The notes below the pieces were generated by a model. It saw only the letters and a program-made list of their open reading frames with translations. It searched no databases and had not been told where the DNA came from. From assembly GCF_016862795.1 (NCBI RefSeq), contig NZ_BONQ01000020.1, forward strand, positions 1 to 51,024: 51,024 bases of DNA. The letters run 5' to 3'. The stretch's first letter is position 1. Each line of letters begins with the position of its first letter. The stretch is from Dactylosporangium siamense (GTDB taxonomy: Bacteria; Actinomycetota; Actinomycetes; Mycobacteriales; Micromonosporaceae). Shown here in pieces: positions 16,567-23,578 of this stretch. Position numbers and translations under genes: made by a program.

Positions 16567-17246
16567 GCATCCTGTCCCTCGTCGACGTCCGCAAGGAGTA
16601 CCCGGGCGGCGTCGTCGCCCTCGACGGCGTCTCCCTGGACGTCAGCCCCGGCGAACTGGTCGCGATCGTCGGCCCGTCCGGCTCCGGCAAGTCGACCATG
16701 CTGCACCTCGCCGGCACGCTCGACCGGCCGACCAGCGGCCGGGTGCGGGTGGCCGGGCACGACGTCGCCGGCCTCCCGGACCGCCGGCTCGCCGGCCTGC
16801 GGGCCCGCACCATCGGGTTCGTCTTCCAGCAGTTCCATCTCGCCACCGGCGTCGCGGCACTGGACAATGTCGCCGACGGACTGCTGTATCTCGGCATCCC
16901 GCTGCGGCAGCGCCGGGAGCGGGCCCAGGCCGCGCTCGAACGCGTCGGGCTCGGGCACCGCCTGACGCACCGGCCCCACGAGCTGTCCGGCGGCGAACGG
17001 CAGCGGGTCGCGATCGCCCGCGCGGTCGTCGGCGCGCCGCCGCTGCTGCTGGCCGACGAGCCGACCGGCAACCTCGACACCGCCGCCGGCGCCGGCGTCC
17101 TGCTCCTGCTGCGGGACCTGCACCTGGCCGGCACCACCGTCCTGGTCATCACCCACGACCGCGATCTGGCCGCCGGCCTGCCCCGGCAGGTCGTCATGCG
17201 CGACGGGCGGATCGTCGAGGGGCAGACCGGTGGGCACGATGCGTGA
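16563..17246 (+). CDS. ABC transporter ATP-binding protein (MacB/LolD type)
   Basis: 227 aa. Walker [11 protein letters not shown]-loop in FVFQQFHL, signature [14 protein letters not shown], Walker [13 protein letters not shown] and switch His in VITHDRD are all present. The LolD/MacB subgroup motif (DEPTGNLD) fits a mechanotransmission-type exporter rather than an importer. The next gene overlaps by 17 bp. Confidence 0.93.
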   Translation: MSILSLVDVRKEYPGGVVALDGVSLDVSPGELVAIVGPSGSGKSTMLHLAGTLDRPTSGRVRVAGHDVAGLPDRRLAGLRARTIGFVFQQFHLATGVAALDNVADGLLYLGIPLRQRRERAQAALERVGLGHRLTHRPHELSGGERQRVAIARAVVGAPPLLLADEPTGNLDTAAGAGVLLLLRDLHLAGTTVLVITHDRDLAAGLPRQVVMRDGRIVEGQTGGHDA

Positions 17247-18483
17247 TCCCGTGACGGCAGCCTCCCGGGGCGGGCCGGATCCCGTCGAGCACGACCTGCG
17301 GCCGGCCCGGCTCCGCCCGCTGGACGTCGCCCGGGTCGGCGCGATCGGGCTGCGCACCCGCCCGGCCCGTGCGGTGCTCTCCGCGCTCGGCATCGCCATC
17401 GGCATCGCCGCGATGGTGGCCGTCGTCGGCATCACCGCCTCCAGCCGGCTCGACCTGGCGCAGCGCCTCGAGCGCTACGGCACGAACCTGCTGACCGTCA
17501 CCGCCGGCGTCGACCTGAAGGGGGACCCGGCGCAGCTGCCGGCGGAGGCGGTCGACATGGTCGCCCGCGTCGCCGGCGTCGAGCACGTCTCCGCCACCGG
17601 CCAGGTCAAGGCCGCCGTCTACCGGACCGACCGGGTCCCGGTGGGCAACACCAACGGCATCGCCGTCCTCGCCGCCCGCACCGACCTGCGGGCCGCCGTC
17701 GGCGCGGCCCTCGCCGACGGCGCCTGGCTCAACCCCGCGACCGAGCGCACCACCGCCGTCGTCCTCGGCGCCACGGCCGCCCGGTACCTCGGCATCGGCG
17801 CCCCCGGCCCCGACACGCGCGTCTGGCTCGGCGGTCAGTGGTTCACCGTGATCGGGGTCCTGGCGCCCGTGCCGCTGGCCGCCGAGCTCGACAGCGCCGC
17901 CTTCGTCGGCGCGCCCGTCGCCCAGGACCAGCTCGGGTTCGACGGGCACCTGACCACCGTGTACACCCGCATCGCCCCCGGCTCGATCGACGAGGTCCGC
18001 GCGAAACTGGGCCGCACGGTGAACCCTTCGCATCCGAACGAGGTCCGGGTCGAGCGGCCGTCCGACGCCCTGCGGGTCAAGGCGGCCACCGACCGGACCT
18101 TCACCGCCCTCCTGCTCGGCCTCGGCGCGGTCGCGCTGCTGGTCGGCGGGGTCGGCGTCGCCAACACGATGATCATCTCGGTGCTCGAACGCCGCGGCGA
18201 GATCGGCTGGCGCCGCGCGCTCGGCGCCACCAAGGGCCAGATCCGCATCCAGTTCCTCACCGAGGCGATCCTGCTGTCCGCCCTCGGCGGCGCCGGCGGG
18301 GTCCTGCTCGGCGTCGCGATCACCACCGGCTACGCCCTGAGTCAGGGCTGGCCGGTCACCGTCCCGGGCTGGGCCCAGGGCGTCGCCGTCGGCGCCACGC
18401 TCGCCATCGGTGGGATCGCCGGCCTCTATCCGGCGATCCGGGCCGCCCGCCTCGCCCCGACCGAGGCGCTCGCCCTGCCGTGA
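17230..18483 (+). CDS. FtsX/MacB-like ABC transporter permease
   Basis: 417 aa from GTG 17230, chosen because GAGGGG lies 7 nt upstream; ATG 17239 is the alternative. Layout: TM1 ([20 protein letters not shown]), a large extracytoplasmic MacB-type domain (about 75-280), then three C-terminal helices with [20 protein letters not shown] between them. This is the classic MacB/FtsX arrangement. It completes the export cassette with the upstream fusion protein and ATPase. A likely substrate is an antimicrobial peptide or lipid-linked compound sensed by the divergent kinase (inference). Confidence 0.92.
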   Translation: MGTMRDPVTAASRGGPDPVEHDLRPARLRPLDVARVGAIGLRTRPARAVLSALGIAIGIAAMVAVVGITASSRLDLAQRLERYGTNLLTVTAGVDLKGDPAQLPAEAVDMVARVAGVEHVSATGQVKAAVYRTDRVPVGNTNGIAVLAARTDLRAAVGAALADGAWLNPATERTTAVVLGATAARYLGIGAPGPDTRVWLGGQWFTVIGVLAPVPLAAELDSAAFVGAPVAQDQLGFDGHLTTVYTRIAPGSIDEVRAKLGRTVNPSHPNEVRVERPSDALRVKAATDRTFTALLLGLGAVALLVGGVGVANTMIISVLERRGEIGWRRALGATKGQIRIQFLTEAILLSALGGAGGVLLGVAITTGYALSQGWPVTVPGWAQGVAVGATLAIGGIAGLYPAIRAARLAPTEALALP

Positions 18484-18529
18484 ACCACAGCGGCGGCGCT
18501 GGTGACGGGCACTGTGGGACGATCGGACG

Positions 18530-18829
18530 ATGTCGGAATGGATCTACTTCATTCACCCGCCGCGCCCGAACTTCGCGGCGACCATGACCGACGAGGAGAA
18601 GGCGGCGTGGGGGCGGCACTTCGAGCGCCTGCAGCGGCTCCTCGCCGACGGCGTCCTCGTCCTGGCCGGCCCGACGCTCGGCCAGGTCAACACCGGCGTC
18701 GCGATCTTCGAGGCCCCGGACGAGGCGGCGGCGCGGCGGATCATGGCGGAGGACCCGGCGATCGCGGGCGGGTTCGCCGAGGGTGAGCTGCGCGAGTTCC
18801 GCGTCTCGCTCCTGCGCGGCCGCCCGTGA
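18530..18829 (+). CDS. YciI-like (YCII-related) protein
   Basis: 99 aa. It matches the small dimeric alpha/beta-barrel YCII family: an N-terminal beta-strand EWIYFIHPPRPNF, ERLQRLLADGVLVLAGPT with the conserved Gly-Pro, and a C-terminal EDPAIAGGFAEGELREF (conserved DP). Family members are predicted dehydrochlorinase-like or stress-related enzymes; no specific substrate is apparent. It stands alone after the efflux operon (46-bp gap) with a weak GGAC ribosome site. Confidence 0.85.
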   Translation: MSEWIYFIHPPRPNFAATMTDEEKAAWGRHFERLQRLLADGVLVLAGPTLGQVNTGVAIFEAPDEAAARRIMAEDPAIAGGFAEGELREFRVSLLRGRP

Positions 18830-18922
18830 GCCCGTTTTGACCGCGTGACCGGACATTTCGGATGGTCGATCAGATGTGAGAGACTTTCGTCGATCTTGAT
18901 CGGCTACGGGGAGGATGTTTCG

Positions 18923-19402
18923 TTGCGTAGGACTTTTCGGTCGGCGGCCGCCCTGGTCGCCGTGTCGCTCGCGATGAGTGCCGCGGTGGTCGGGCTGACG
19001 TCGGGGCCGGCCGCGGCGGCCGGCTGGTGCAACCAGACCGTGTGGGTGGACGAGGTGTACTGGCCGCTCGACCCGACGGTCGACAAGGTGCGGATCCCGT
19101 CCACCGGGCAGGACTGGCCGCACGCGCAGTGCGAGCTGGACACCGGCGCGCAGGGAGCGGCCGTCAAGCAGCTCCAGCTGTCGCTGAACACCTGCTACAA
19201 GGAGAATCTCGGCACCGACGGCAAGTTCGGCACGCTCACCAAGGCGGCGCTGAAGCGGGCGCAGATCAAGGAGGGCATGTCCACCGCCGACCGCGACGGC
19301 CGATACGGTCCCCGGACCCGTGACGCCATCGCACACACCGGCTACGGCGGCCCGAGCGCCTACTGCCGATACGTCGACGGCCCCGGCGGCCTGGGCGTGT
19401 AG
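18923..19402 (+). CDS. Secreted peptidoglycan-binding-like protein (TTG start)
   Basis: 159 aa. The likely start is TTG 18923, because GGGGAGG sits 6 nt upstream and translation then begins with RRTFRSAAALVAVSLAMSAA, a normal signal peptide cleaved near AAA/GWC. The upstream GTG at 18845 would add 26 unlike residues. The mature protein has a PG_binding_1-like domain (AVKQLQLSLNTCYKENL, DGKFGTLTKAAL, DGRYGPRTRDAI) and four Cys (WC, QC, TC, YC), probably forming two disulfides. No catalytic domain is fused, so it is a wall-associated binding protein of unknown role. It ends at a strong bidirectional hairpin. Confidence 0.82.
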   Translation: MRRTFRSAAALVAVSLAMSAAVVGLTSGPAAAAGWCNQTVWVDEVYWPLDPTVDKVRIPSTGQDWPHAQCELDTGAQGAAVKQLQLSLNTCYKENLGTDGKFGTLTKAALKRAQIKEGMSTADRDGRYGPRTRDAIAHTGYGGPSAYCRYVDGPGGLGV

Positions 19403-19411
19403 ACCGTGGGT

Positions 19412-19443
19412 CGGCGGCGCCCGGCAGGAGCCGGGCGCCGCCG
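19412..19443. terminator. Strong bidirectional hairpin terminator
   Basis: Perfect 14-bp arms CGGCGGCGCCCGGC / GCCGGGCGCCGCCG around a 4-nt loop. It lies exactly between the stop codons of the convergent genes ending at 19402 and 19446. Confidence 0.85.
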
Positions 19444-19445
19444 GT

Positions 19446-19649
19446 TCACAGCTGTGGCACCACCCGCAGGACGGTGCCGGTCGCGGTGTCGATGACGACC
19501 AGGAGGCCGCCGCCGCGGGCATACCGCGGGTCCCTCAGCAGGACCTCCGCCACCGGCCCGCGGGTGAGCACCTCGGCGTCCGATGTGGACGGCCGGCCCC
19601 GCTCGGCCCCGGCCGCCCGCGCGATGTCGATGAGCTCCGCGTCCGTCAC
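19446..19649 (-). CDS. Small hypothetical protein
   Basis: 67 aa from GTG 19649; a start at 19709 would overlap the upstream gene and adds unlike residues. Sequence begins TDAELIDIARAAGAERGRPS and ends LLVVIDTATGTVLRVVPQL. High GC3 and reasonable composition support it as real. No family is recognised; the terminal beta-hairpin-like segment (VVIDTATGTVLRVV) recalls PepSY-type strands, but that is weak. It follows the M23 gene by 17 bp on the same strand and may be its operon partner. Confidence 0.6.
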   Translation of the reverse strand: MTDAELIDIARAAGAERGRPSTSDAEVLTRGPVAEVLLRDPRYARGGGLLVVIDTATGTVLRVVPQL

Positions 19650-19666
19650 CGGACCAACGTAGTGGC

Positions 19667-21163
19667 TCAGAGCGTGGTCTCGCCGGTGAGGCCGAAGAAG
19701 TCGTGCCACTTGGCGCCGCCGGTGAAGGCGGTGCCGGTGGACAGGCCGACGTAGACGTCGTTGGTGGCGGCCTTGGTGAACACGATGATGTCGTCCTTGC
19801 CGTCGCCGTTGACGTCACCGAGGTACGGGAACTCCCCAGCGGTGCAGAAGAAGTCGTTCCACTTGACGGTGGTGCCGACGAACGCGGTACCGGTGGACAC
19901 GGCGGCGTAGACGTCGGCGTCGGCGTTGCAGGTGAACGTGACGATGTCGGCCTTGCCGTCGCCGTTGACGTCGCCGACCCGGGGCTGCTCGGTGCCGACC
20001 GCGAACAGGTCGTGCCACTGCTGTGCGGCGCCGAACGCGGTGCCGGTGGACAGCGCGACGATCACGTCGGCGGCGGTGGCGGGGCCCTGGGTGAAGGTGA
20101 TGATGTCGGCTTTGCCGTCACCGTCGACGTCGCCGACGGCCGGGTACTCCCCGGGGATGGAGAAGTACTCGTGCCATTTGACGCCGGGGCCGAACGAGGT
20201 GCCGGTGGACAGGGCGACGTAGACATCACCAAGAGCGTCGTGGGTGAAGGTGATGATGTCGTCCCTGCCGTCGCCGTTGACGTCGCCGACCGCTGGGACC
20301 TCCGTGCCCGGGGCGAACCAGTCGTGCCACTTCGCGCCGCCGGCGAAGGACGATCCGGTGGACAGGCCCACGTACACGTCACCGAGCGACCCGCCGGTGA
20401 ACGTGATGACGTCATCCTTGCCGTCGCCGTTGAAGTCGCCCGTCATCAGCGTCTCGCCGGTGAGGCCGAAGAAGTCGTTCCACTTCACCGAGGTGCCGGC
20501 GAACGCGGTGCCGGTCGAGGTCGAGACGTACACGTCGTTGAGGGTGCCCTGGTTGAACGTGACGATGTCGTCCTTGCCGTCACCGGTGAAGTCCGTCGGT
20601 GACCCGGCCAGGTAGCGGCCGCCCGGCGCCTGCCCGCAGTTGTCGCTGACCAGGAACTTCTGGTTGTACTGCCCGGGGTAGGGCGCGAGCGAGACGCCGT
20701 TGATCGAGATGACCTGACCGACCCCGTTGAACAGCTGCTCGTAGTGCAGGTGCGGGCCGGAGGAGTTGCCGGTGCTGCCGGTGATGCCGATCTGCTGGCC
20801 CTGCTGCACGTACGCGCCGTCGGGCACCGAGTAGGCGCTCAGGTGGAAGTGGTACGTCATCCAGCCGCCGCCGTGGTCGATGGAGATGTAGTTGCCGGCG
20901 CCGCCGGGCTGTGACAGCCGGTGCGCGACGCCGGCCGCCGTCGCGACCTGCGGGGTGCCGTTGGTGGTGCCGTCGGTGCGCACGAAGTCGAGCGCCTGGC
21001 GCACCTCGGCGCTGTGGTGGTCATAGGTCCAGCGCTGCCCGCAGGGGAAGGGCGCCTTGAACAGCGGGGCCGCGGCGGCGGGGGAGGCCGACACCAGCAC
21101 GGCGGTGATCGTGGATGCGGTGAGGGTGAGGAGGGCGACGAGCAGTCGCCGGACAGGGGACAT
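19667..21163 (-). CDS. Secreted M23 metallopeptidase with six FG-GAP/VCBS repeats
   Basis: 498 aa from ATG 21163, which starts a signal peptide (RRLLVALLTLTASTITAVLV, cleavage near AAA/APL). The N-terminal M23 (LytM-like) domain has a zinc Asp in RQALDFVRTDG, a catalytic His in MTYHFHLS and the HxH pair in SGPHLHYEQ. The C-terminal half is six repeats carrying calcium-type loops DxNGDGKDDI (DFTGDGKDDI, DFNGDGKDDV, DVNGDGRDDI, DVDGDGKADI, DVNGDGKADI, DVNGDGKDDI) separated by VYVxLSTGTxF(x)GxxKWHDxF, a beta-propeller-like FG-GAP array. It is probably a wall-cleaving or interpeptide-cleaving enzyme. No strong Shine-Dalgarno is seen. Confidence 0.9.
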   Translation of the reverse strand: MSPVRRLLVALLTLTASTITAVLVSASPAAAAPLFKAPFPCGQRWTYDHHSAEVRQALDFVRTDGTTNGTPQVATAAGVAHRLSQPGGAGNYISIDHGGGWMTYHFHLSAYSVPDGAYVQQGQQIGITGSTGNSSGPHLHYEQLFNGVGQVISINGVSLAPYPGQYNQKFLVSDNCGQAPGGRYLAGSPTDFTGDGKDDIVTFNQGTLNDVYVSTSTGTAFAGTSVKWNDFFGLTGETLMTGDFNGDGKDDVITFTGGSLGDVYVGLSTGSSFAGGAKWHDWFAPGTEVPAVGDVNGDGRDDIITFTHDALGDVYVALSTGTSFGPGVKWHEYFSIPGEYPAVGDVDGDGKADIITFTQGPATAADVIVALSTGTAFGAAQQWHDLFAVGTEQPRVGDVNGDGKADIVTFTCNADADVYAAVSTGTAFVGTTVKWNDFFCTAGEFPYLGDVNGDGKDDIIVFTKAATNDVYVGLSTGTAFTGGAKWHDFFGLTGETTL

Positions 21164-21564
21164 GTAAATAGATTGCCGTCTGTATCGAGTTCCCGGAAGG
21201 AAGTTGCGGGAAATCGATTTCTCGCCTACGCTCGGCCGTGACGACCATCCAGTCGAGTCGATGGGTAGGGCGAGCCGTCGCCGATGGGCGACGTCAGTCG
21301 CGCACCATCGCAAATAATGTGCACTGGCCGTTTCATTTGCCGGATGCTAAACAGTTCATACGTCGGACGTCTCGGTGCCAGGTTACCGCGCTGTTTCGCA
21401 TTCGTGGCAACCGATGCACGGTAATCGGCCGAACACCGTCACGATGAATGCTAATCGCCTGAAACCATACCCGGTCGGTGAATTCCTCAAACTTTTCTTC
21501 CCAGATTGACGGCTGCCAGTTTCGAAACAATAATTCGATGCTTCACGCCGCTCCCTGGAGATGA
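21164..21564. other. Divergent 401-bp regulatory region, M23 gene / seven-gene operon
   Basis: Noticeably less GC-rich than the surroundings, with no convincing gene. It contains a small hairpin at 21276-21293 (CGTCGCC gatg GGCGACG) and the operon promoter at 21506-21534. A weak ACC-N5-GGT element near 21468 superficially recalls butyrolactone-receptor sites but is too poor to call. No riboswitch was recognised. Confidence 0.5.
21506..21534 (+). promoter_or_regulatory. Sigma-70-type promoter of the seven-gene operon
   Basis: TTGACG (21506-21511) and AATAAT (21529-21534) are separated by exactly 17 bp, each 5/6 to consensus. Transcription would start near 21541, giving a short leader with GGAG at 21557-21560 before the ATG at 21565. 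Such a consensus-like promoter is uncommon in this GC-rich window. Confidence 0.7.
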
Positions 21565-22374
21565 ATGGGGGAATTGATGCGTACGGCTCCGTTGCGGGTA
21601 GACCGGCACCACCCGTTCTTCTTCGACCACCCGGTCGACCACTTACCCGGCAACCTGCTGGTCGCGGGTCTGCTCGGGCTCGCCGACGACGTCACCGGCG
21701 GCGCGCTGCGGCGAGCGGACCGGCGGCTGCGGCTCGCCTTCGCGTTCCCGGCGTTCGGCGAGCTCGACGGGCCGGTCGAGCTGCGCTGCGACCGGGCCGG
21801 TGACACCCTCGGCCTCACCGCCACCCAGTCCGTCGGCGACACCGTCCGGGACATCTGCCGCGGCACCGTCACCGTGCTCGCCGACGCGACCCGGCCGGCG
21901 GTCCCCGCCTGGCCCGGCCGCGGCGGGACCGCGACGCCCGCCGGCCACGCCGAGCCGAAGCTCGTGCACCGCGCCGACCTCAGCACCGTCATGCTGGGCC
22001 CGCCCACCGAGACACCGGCCGGCGAGTTCACCTGCCCCGTGCTGCGCTGCCCGGCCCTCGCCGCCACCGGTGACCTGCGCGACCCGATCGAGGTGATCGA
22101 GGCGGCCCGGCAGCTGGTGCTCATGCTCGGGCACATCGCCAACGGCCACCCGCTCGACGTCCACGTGGTGTGGATCGAGCTGACCGCCGACATCCCGGCC
22201 GCTCCGCCCGCCGACCTGCCACTGCGGGTGAGCTGGCGCCGGCCGGTCGGCAGACCCCGGGCGCGGACCGCGTTCGACATGGGCCTGCACGCCGGGACGG
22301 CCGACCTCGGCACCGTCCGGCTCGTCACCCACACGATGTCCCCGGTCGCCTACCGGAAGGTGCGGTCCGCGTGA
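21565..22374 (+). CDS. AfsA-like hotdog-domain protein (butyrolactone-synthase family)
   Basis: 269 aa; ATG 21565 (GGAG upstream), alternative ATG 21577. It carries AfsA-family signatures: HHPFFFDHPVDHLPGNLL near residues 15-32, and later VHRADLSTVMLGPP with VIEAARQLVLMLGHIANGHPL. AfsA condenses a beta-ketoacyl thioester with dihydroxyacetone phosphate in A-factor-type signal synthesis. Here the HPFFFDHP half comes first and the VHR...EAARQ...HxxxGxPL half second, the reverse of AfsA as I recall it, and the first half lacks its leading VHR strand. Catalysis may therefore differ. It heads seven overlapping genes; no TetR-type butyrolactone receptor gene is beside it. Confidence 0.8.
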   Translation: MGELMRTAPLRVDRHHPFFFDHPVDHLPGNLLVAGLLGLADDVTGGALRRADRRLRLAFAFPAFGELDGPVELRCDRAGDTLGLTATQSVGDTVRDICRGTVTVLADATRPAVPAWPGRGGTATPAGHAEPKLVHRADLSTVMLGPPTETPAGEFTCPVLRCPALAATGDLRDPIEVIEAARQLVLMLGHIANGHPLDVHVVWIELTADIPAAPPADLPLRVSWRRPVGRPRARTAFDMGLHAGTADLGTVRLVTHTMSPVAYRKVRSA

Positions 22375-22967
22375 GAGCCGCTCCCTGGATCATCTTCGGC
22401 ACCGCGGTCGGGATCCTCGCCGGCGGCGCCTCCGTCCACCGCGCCGACCCGGCCGCGCTCGTCGTCATCGGCCTCTACGCGCTGTGGCTGCTCGTCGAGG
22501 CCCCGGTCGCGCTGCGGGCCACCAGCGCGCCGCAGGACGCGTGGACGATCGTGCCCTACGGCGCGGCCCGGCTCGCCACCCTCGCCTGCTGCCTGCTGGC
22601 GGCGGGGGAACGCCCCGCCTGGTTCTGGGCGTCGGCGGCGGTGTTCGCCGGCGGCGTCGGCCTGCGGGAGGTCGCGATCCGGACCCTGGGCCGGTTCTAC
22701 TCCCACCACGTGGTGCGCCGCAGCGACCAGGTCGCGGTCACCCACGGGCCGTACCGCATGATCCGCCACCCCGCCTACGCCGGCATGATCCTGGCCCACG
22801 TGGGGCTCGTCGGCTGCTTCCCCGGCCCCGCGGGAGTCCTCGCGCTGTGCGCCCTCGTCGCGTCGATCGTGTGGCGGCTGCGGGTGGAGGAGCAGGTGCT
22901 GTGGGACATGCCCGGCTACCGCGACTACGCCGTGGGCCGCAAGCGCCTGGTGCCGGGCGTGTGGTGA
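22371..22967 (+). CDS. Isoprenylcysteine carboxyl methyltransferase (ICMT)-family membrane protein
   Basis: 198 aa from GTG 22371 overlapping the previous TGA. It has about four or five membrane helices. The C-terminal ICMT/PEMT-type SAM-binding region is clear: VTHGPYRMIRHPAYAGMIL (conserved GPYxxxRHPxY), later RVEEQVLWDMPGYRDYA (EExxL...YxxY). Family members methylate carboxyl, hydroxyl or amine groups of lipophilic substrates at the membrane, consistent with a prenylated or terpenoid intermediate from the downstream genes (inference). Stop and next ATG overlap by one base. Confidence 0.88.
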   Translation: MRAAPWIIFGTAVGILAGGASVHRADPAALVVIGLYALWLLVEAPVALRATSAPQDAWTIVPYGAARLATLACCLLAAGERPAWFWASAAVFAGGVGLREVAIRTLGRFYSHHVVRRSDQVAVTHGPYRMIRHPAYAGMILAHVGLVGCFPGPAGVLALCALVASIVWRLRVEEQVLWDMPGYRDYAVGRKRLVPGVW

Positions 22968-23578
22968 TGGACGCCGCGGAGGTGCTGACCACCACGCGCT
23001 CGGTGCGCCGCCGGCTCGACCTGACCCGTCCCGTCGACCTCGCCGACATTCGCGCCTGCCTGGAGGTGGCCGTGCAGGCGCCGACCGGAGGGGGTCGCCA
23101 GCACTGGCGGTGGCTGGTCGTCACCGACCCGGCGCTGCGTTCGGCGATCGGGCGGGTGTACCGGCAGGCCTTCGAACAGCGGTATCCGCCGGACGTCACC
23201 GACGCGGGCGTCCCGCCCCGGGACCTGGCCAGCGCCCGGCACCTCGCCGAGCACCTCGGGCGGGTGCCCGTCCTGGTCGTGCCGTGCCTGGAGCTGCGGC
23301 ACGGTCTCGGCACCGGCAACCAGGCCGGCACCTGGGGGTCGCTGCTGCCGGCCGCGTGGAGCTACATGCTCGCCGCCCGCGCCCGCGGTCTCGCCACCGC
23401 GTGGACCACCGTGCACCTGGACCGGGAGGCCGAGGTCGCCGAGCTGCTCCGGCTGCCCGGGGACGTCCGGCAGGGCGCGCTGATCCCGACCGCGCACCCC
23501 ATCGGCGGCGACTTCCGCCCCGCCCGCCGCGCCCCACTGGACGACGTCATCCACTTCGACGGCTGGACCGGGACATGA
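22967..23578 (+). CDS. Nitroreductase-family flavoprotein
   Basis: 203 aa. Typical N-terminus VLTTTRSVRRRLDL (FMN-phosphate-binding Arg residues), then LEVAVQAPTGGGRQHWRWLVV (conserved AP(T/S)xxxxQxW motif) and the C-terminal LIPTAHPIGGDFRP strand. The family performs FMN-dependent reduction or oxidation, from nitro groups to enones and dehydrogenation in natural-product pathways. Here it would act on a pathway intermediate as a reductase or desaturase (inference). It starts at ATG 22967, overlapping the previous TGA by one base, and overlaps the next gene by 4 bp. Confidence 0.88.
   Translation: MDAAEVLTTTRSVRRRLDLTRPVDLADIRACLEVAVQAPTGGGRQHWRWLVVTDPALRSAIGRVYRQAFEQRYPPDVTDAGVPPRDLASARHLAEHLGRVPVLVVPCLELRHGLGTGNQAGTWGSLLPAAWSYMLAARARGLATAWTTVHLDREAEVAELLRLPGDVRQGALIPTAHPIGGDFRPARRAPLDDVIHFDGWTGT

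Noticed and set aside
18845-18922. c-di-AMP-type riboswitch before the peptidoglycan-binding protein
   Set aside because: Wall-protein genes often have one, but this leader is only about 80 nt and lacks the conserved helices I would expect.
21462-21485. Possible butyrolactone-receptor (ARE-like) operator before the AfsA-like gene
   Set aside because: Only ACC-N5-GGT is dyad; the match to known receptor boxes is too poor and no receptor gene is nearby.
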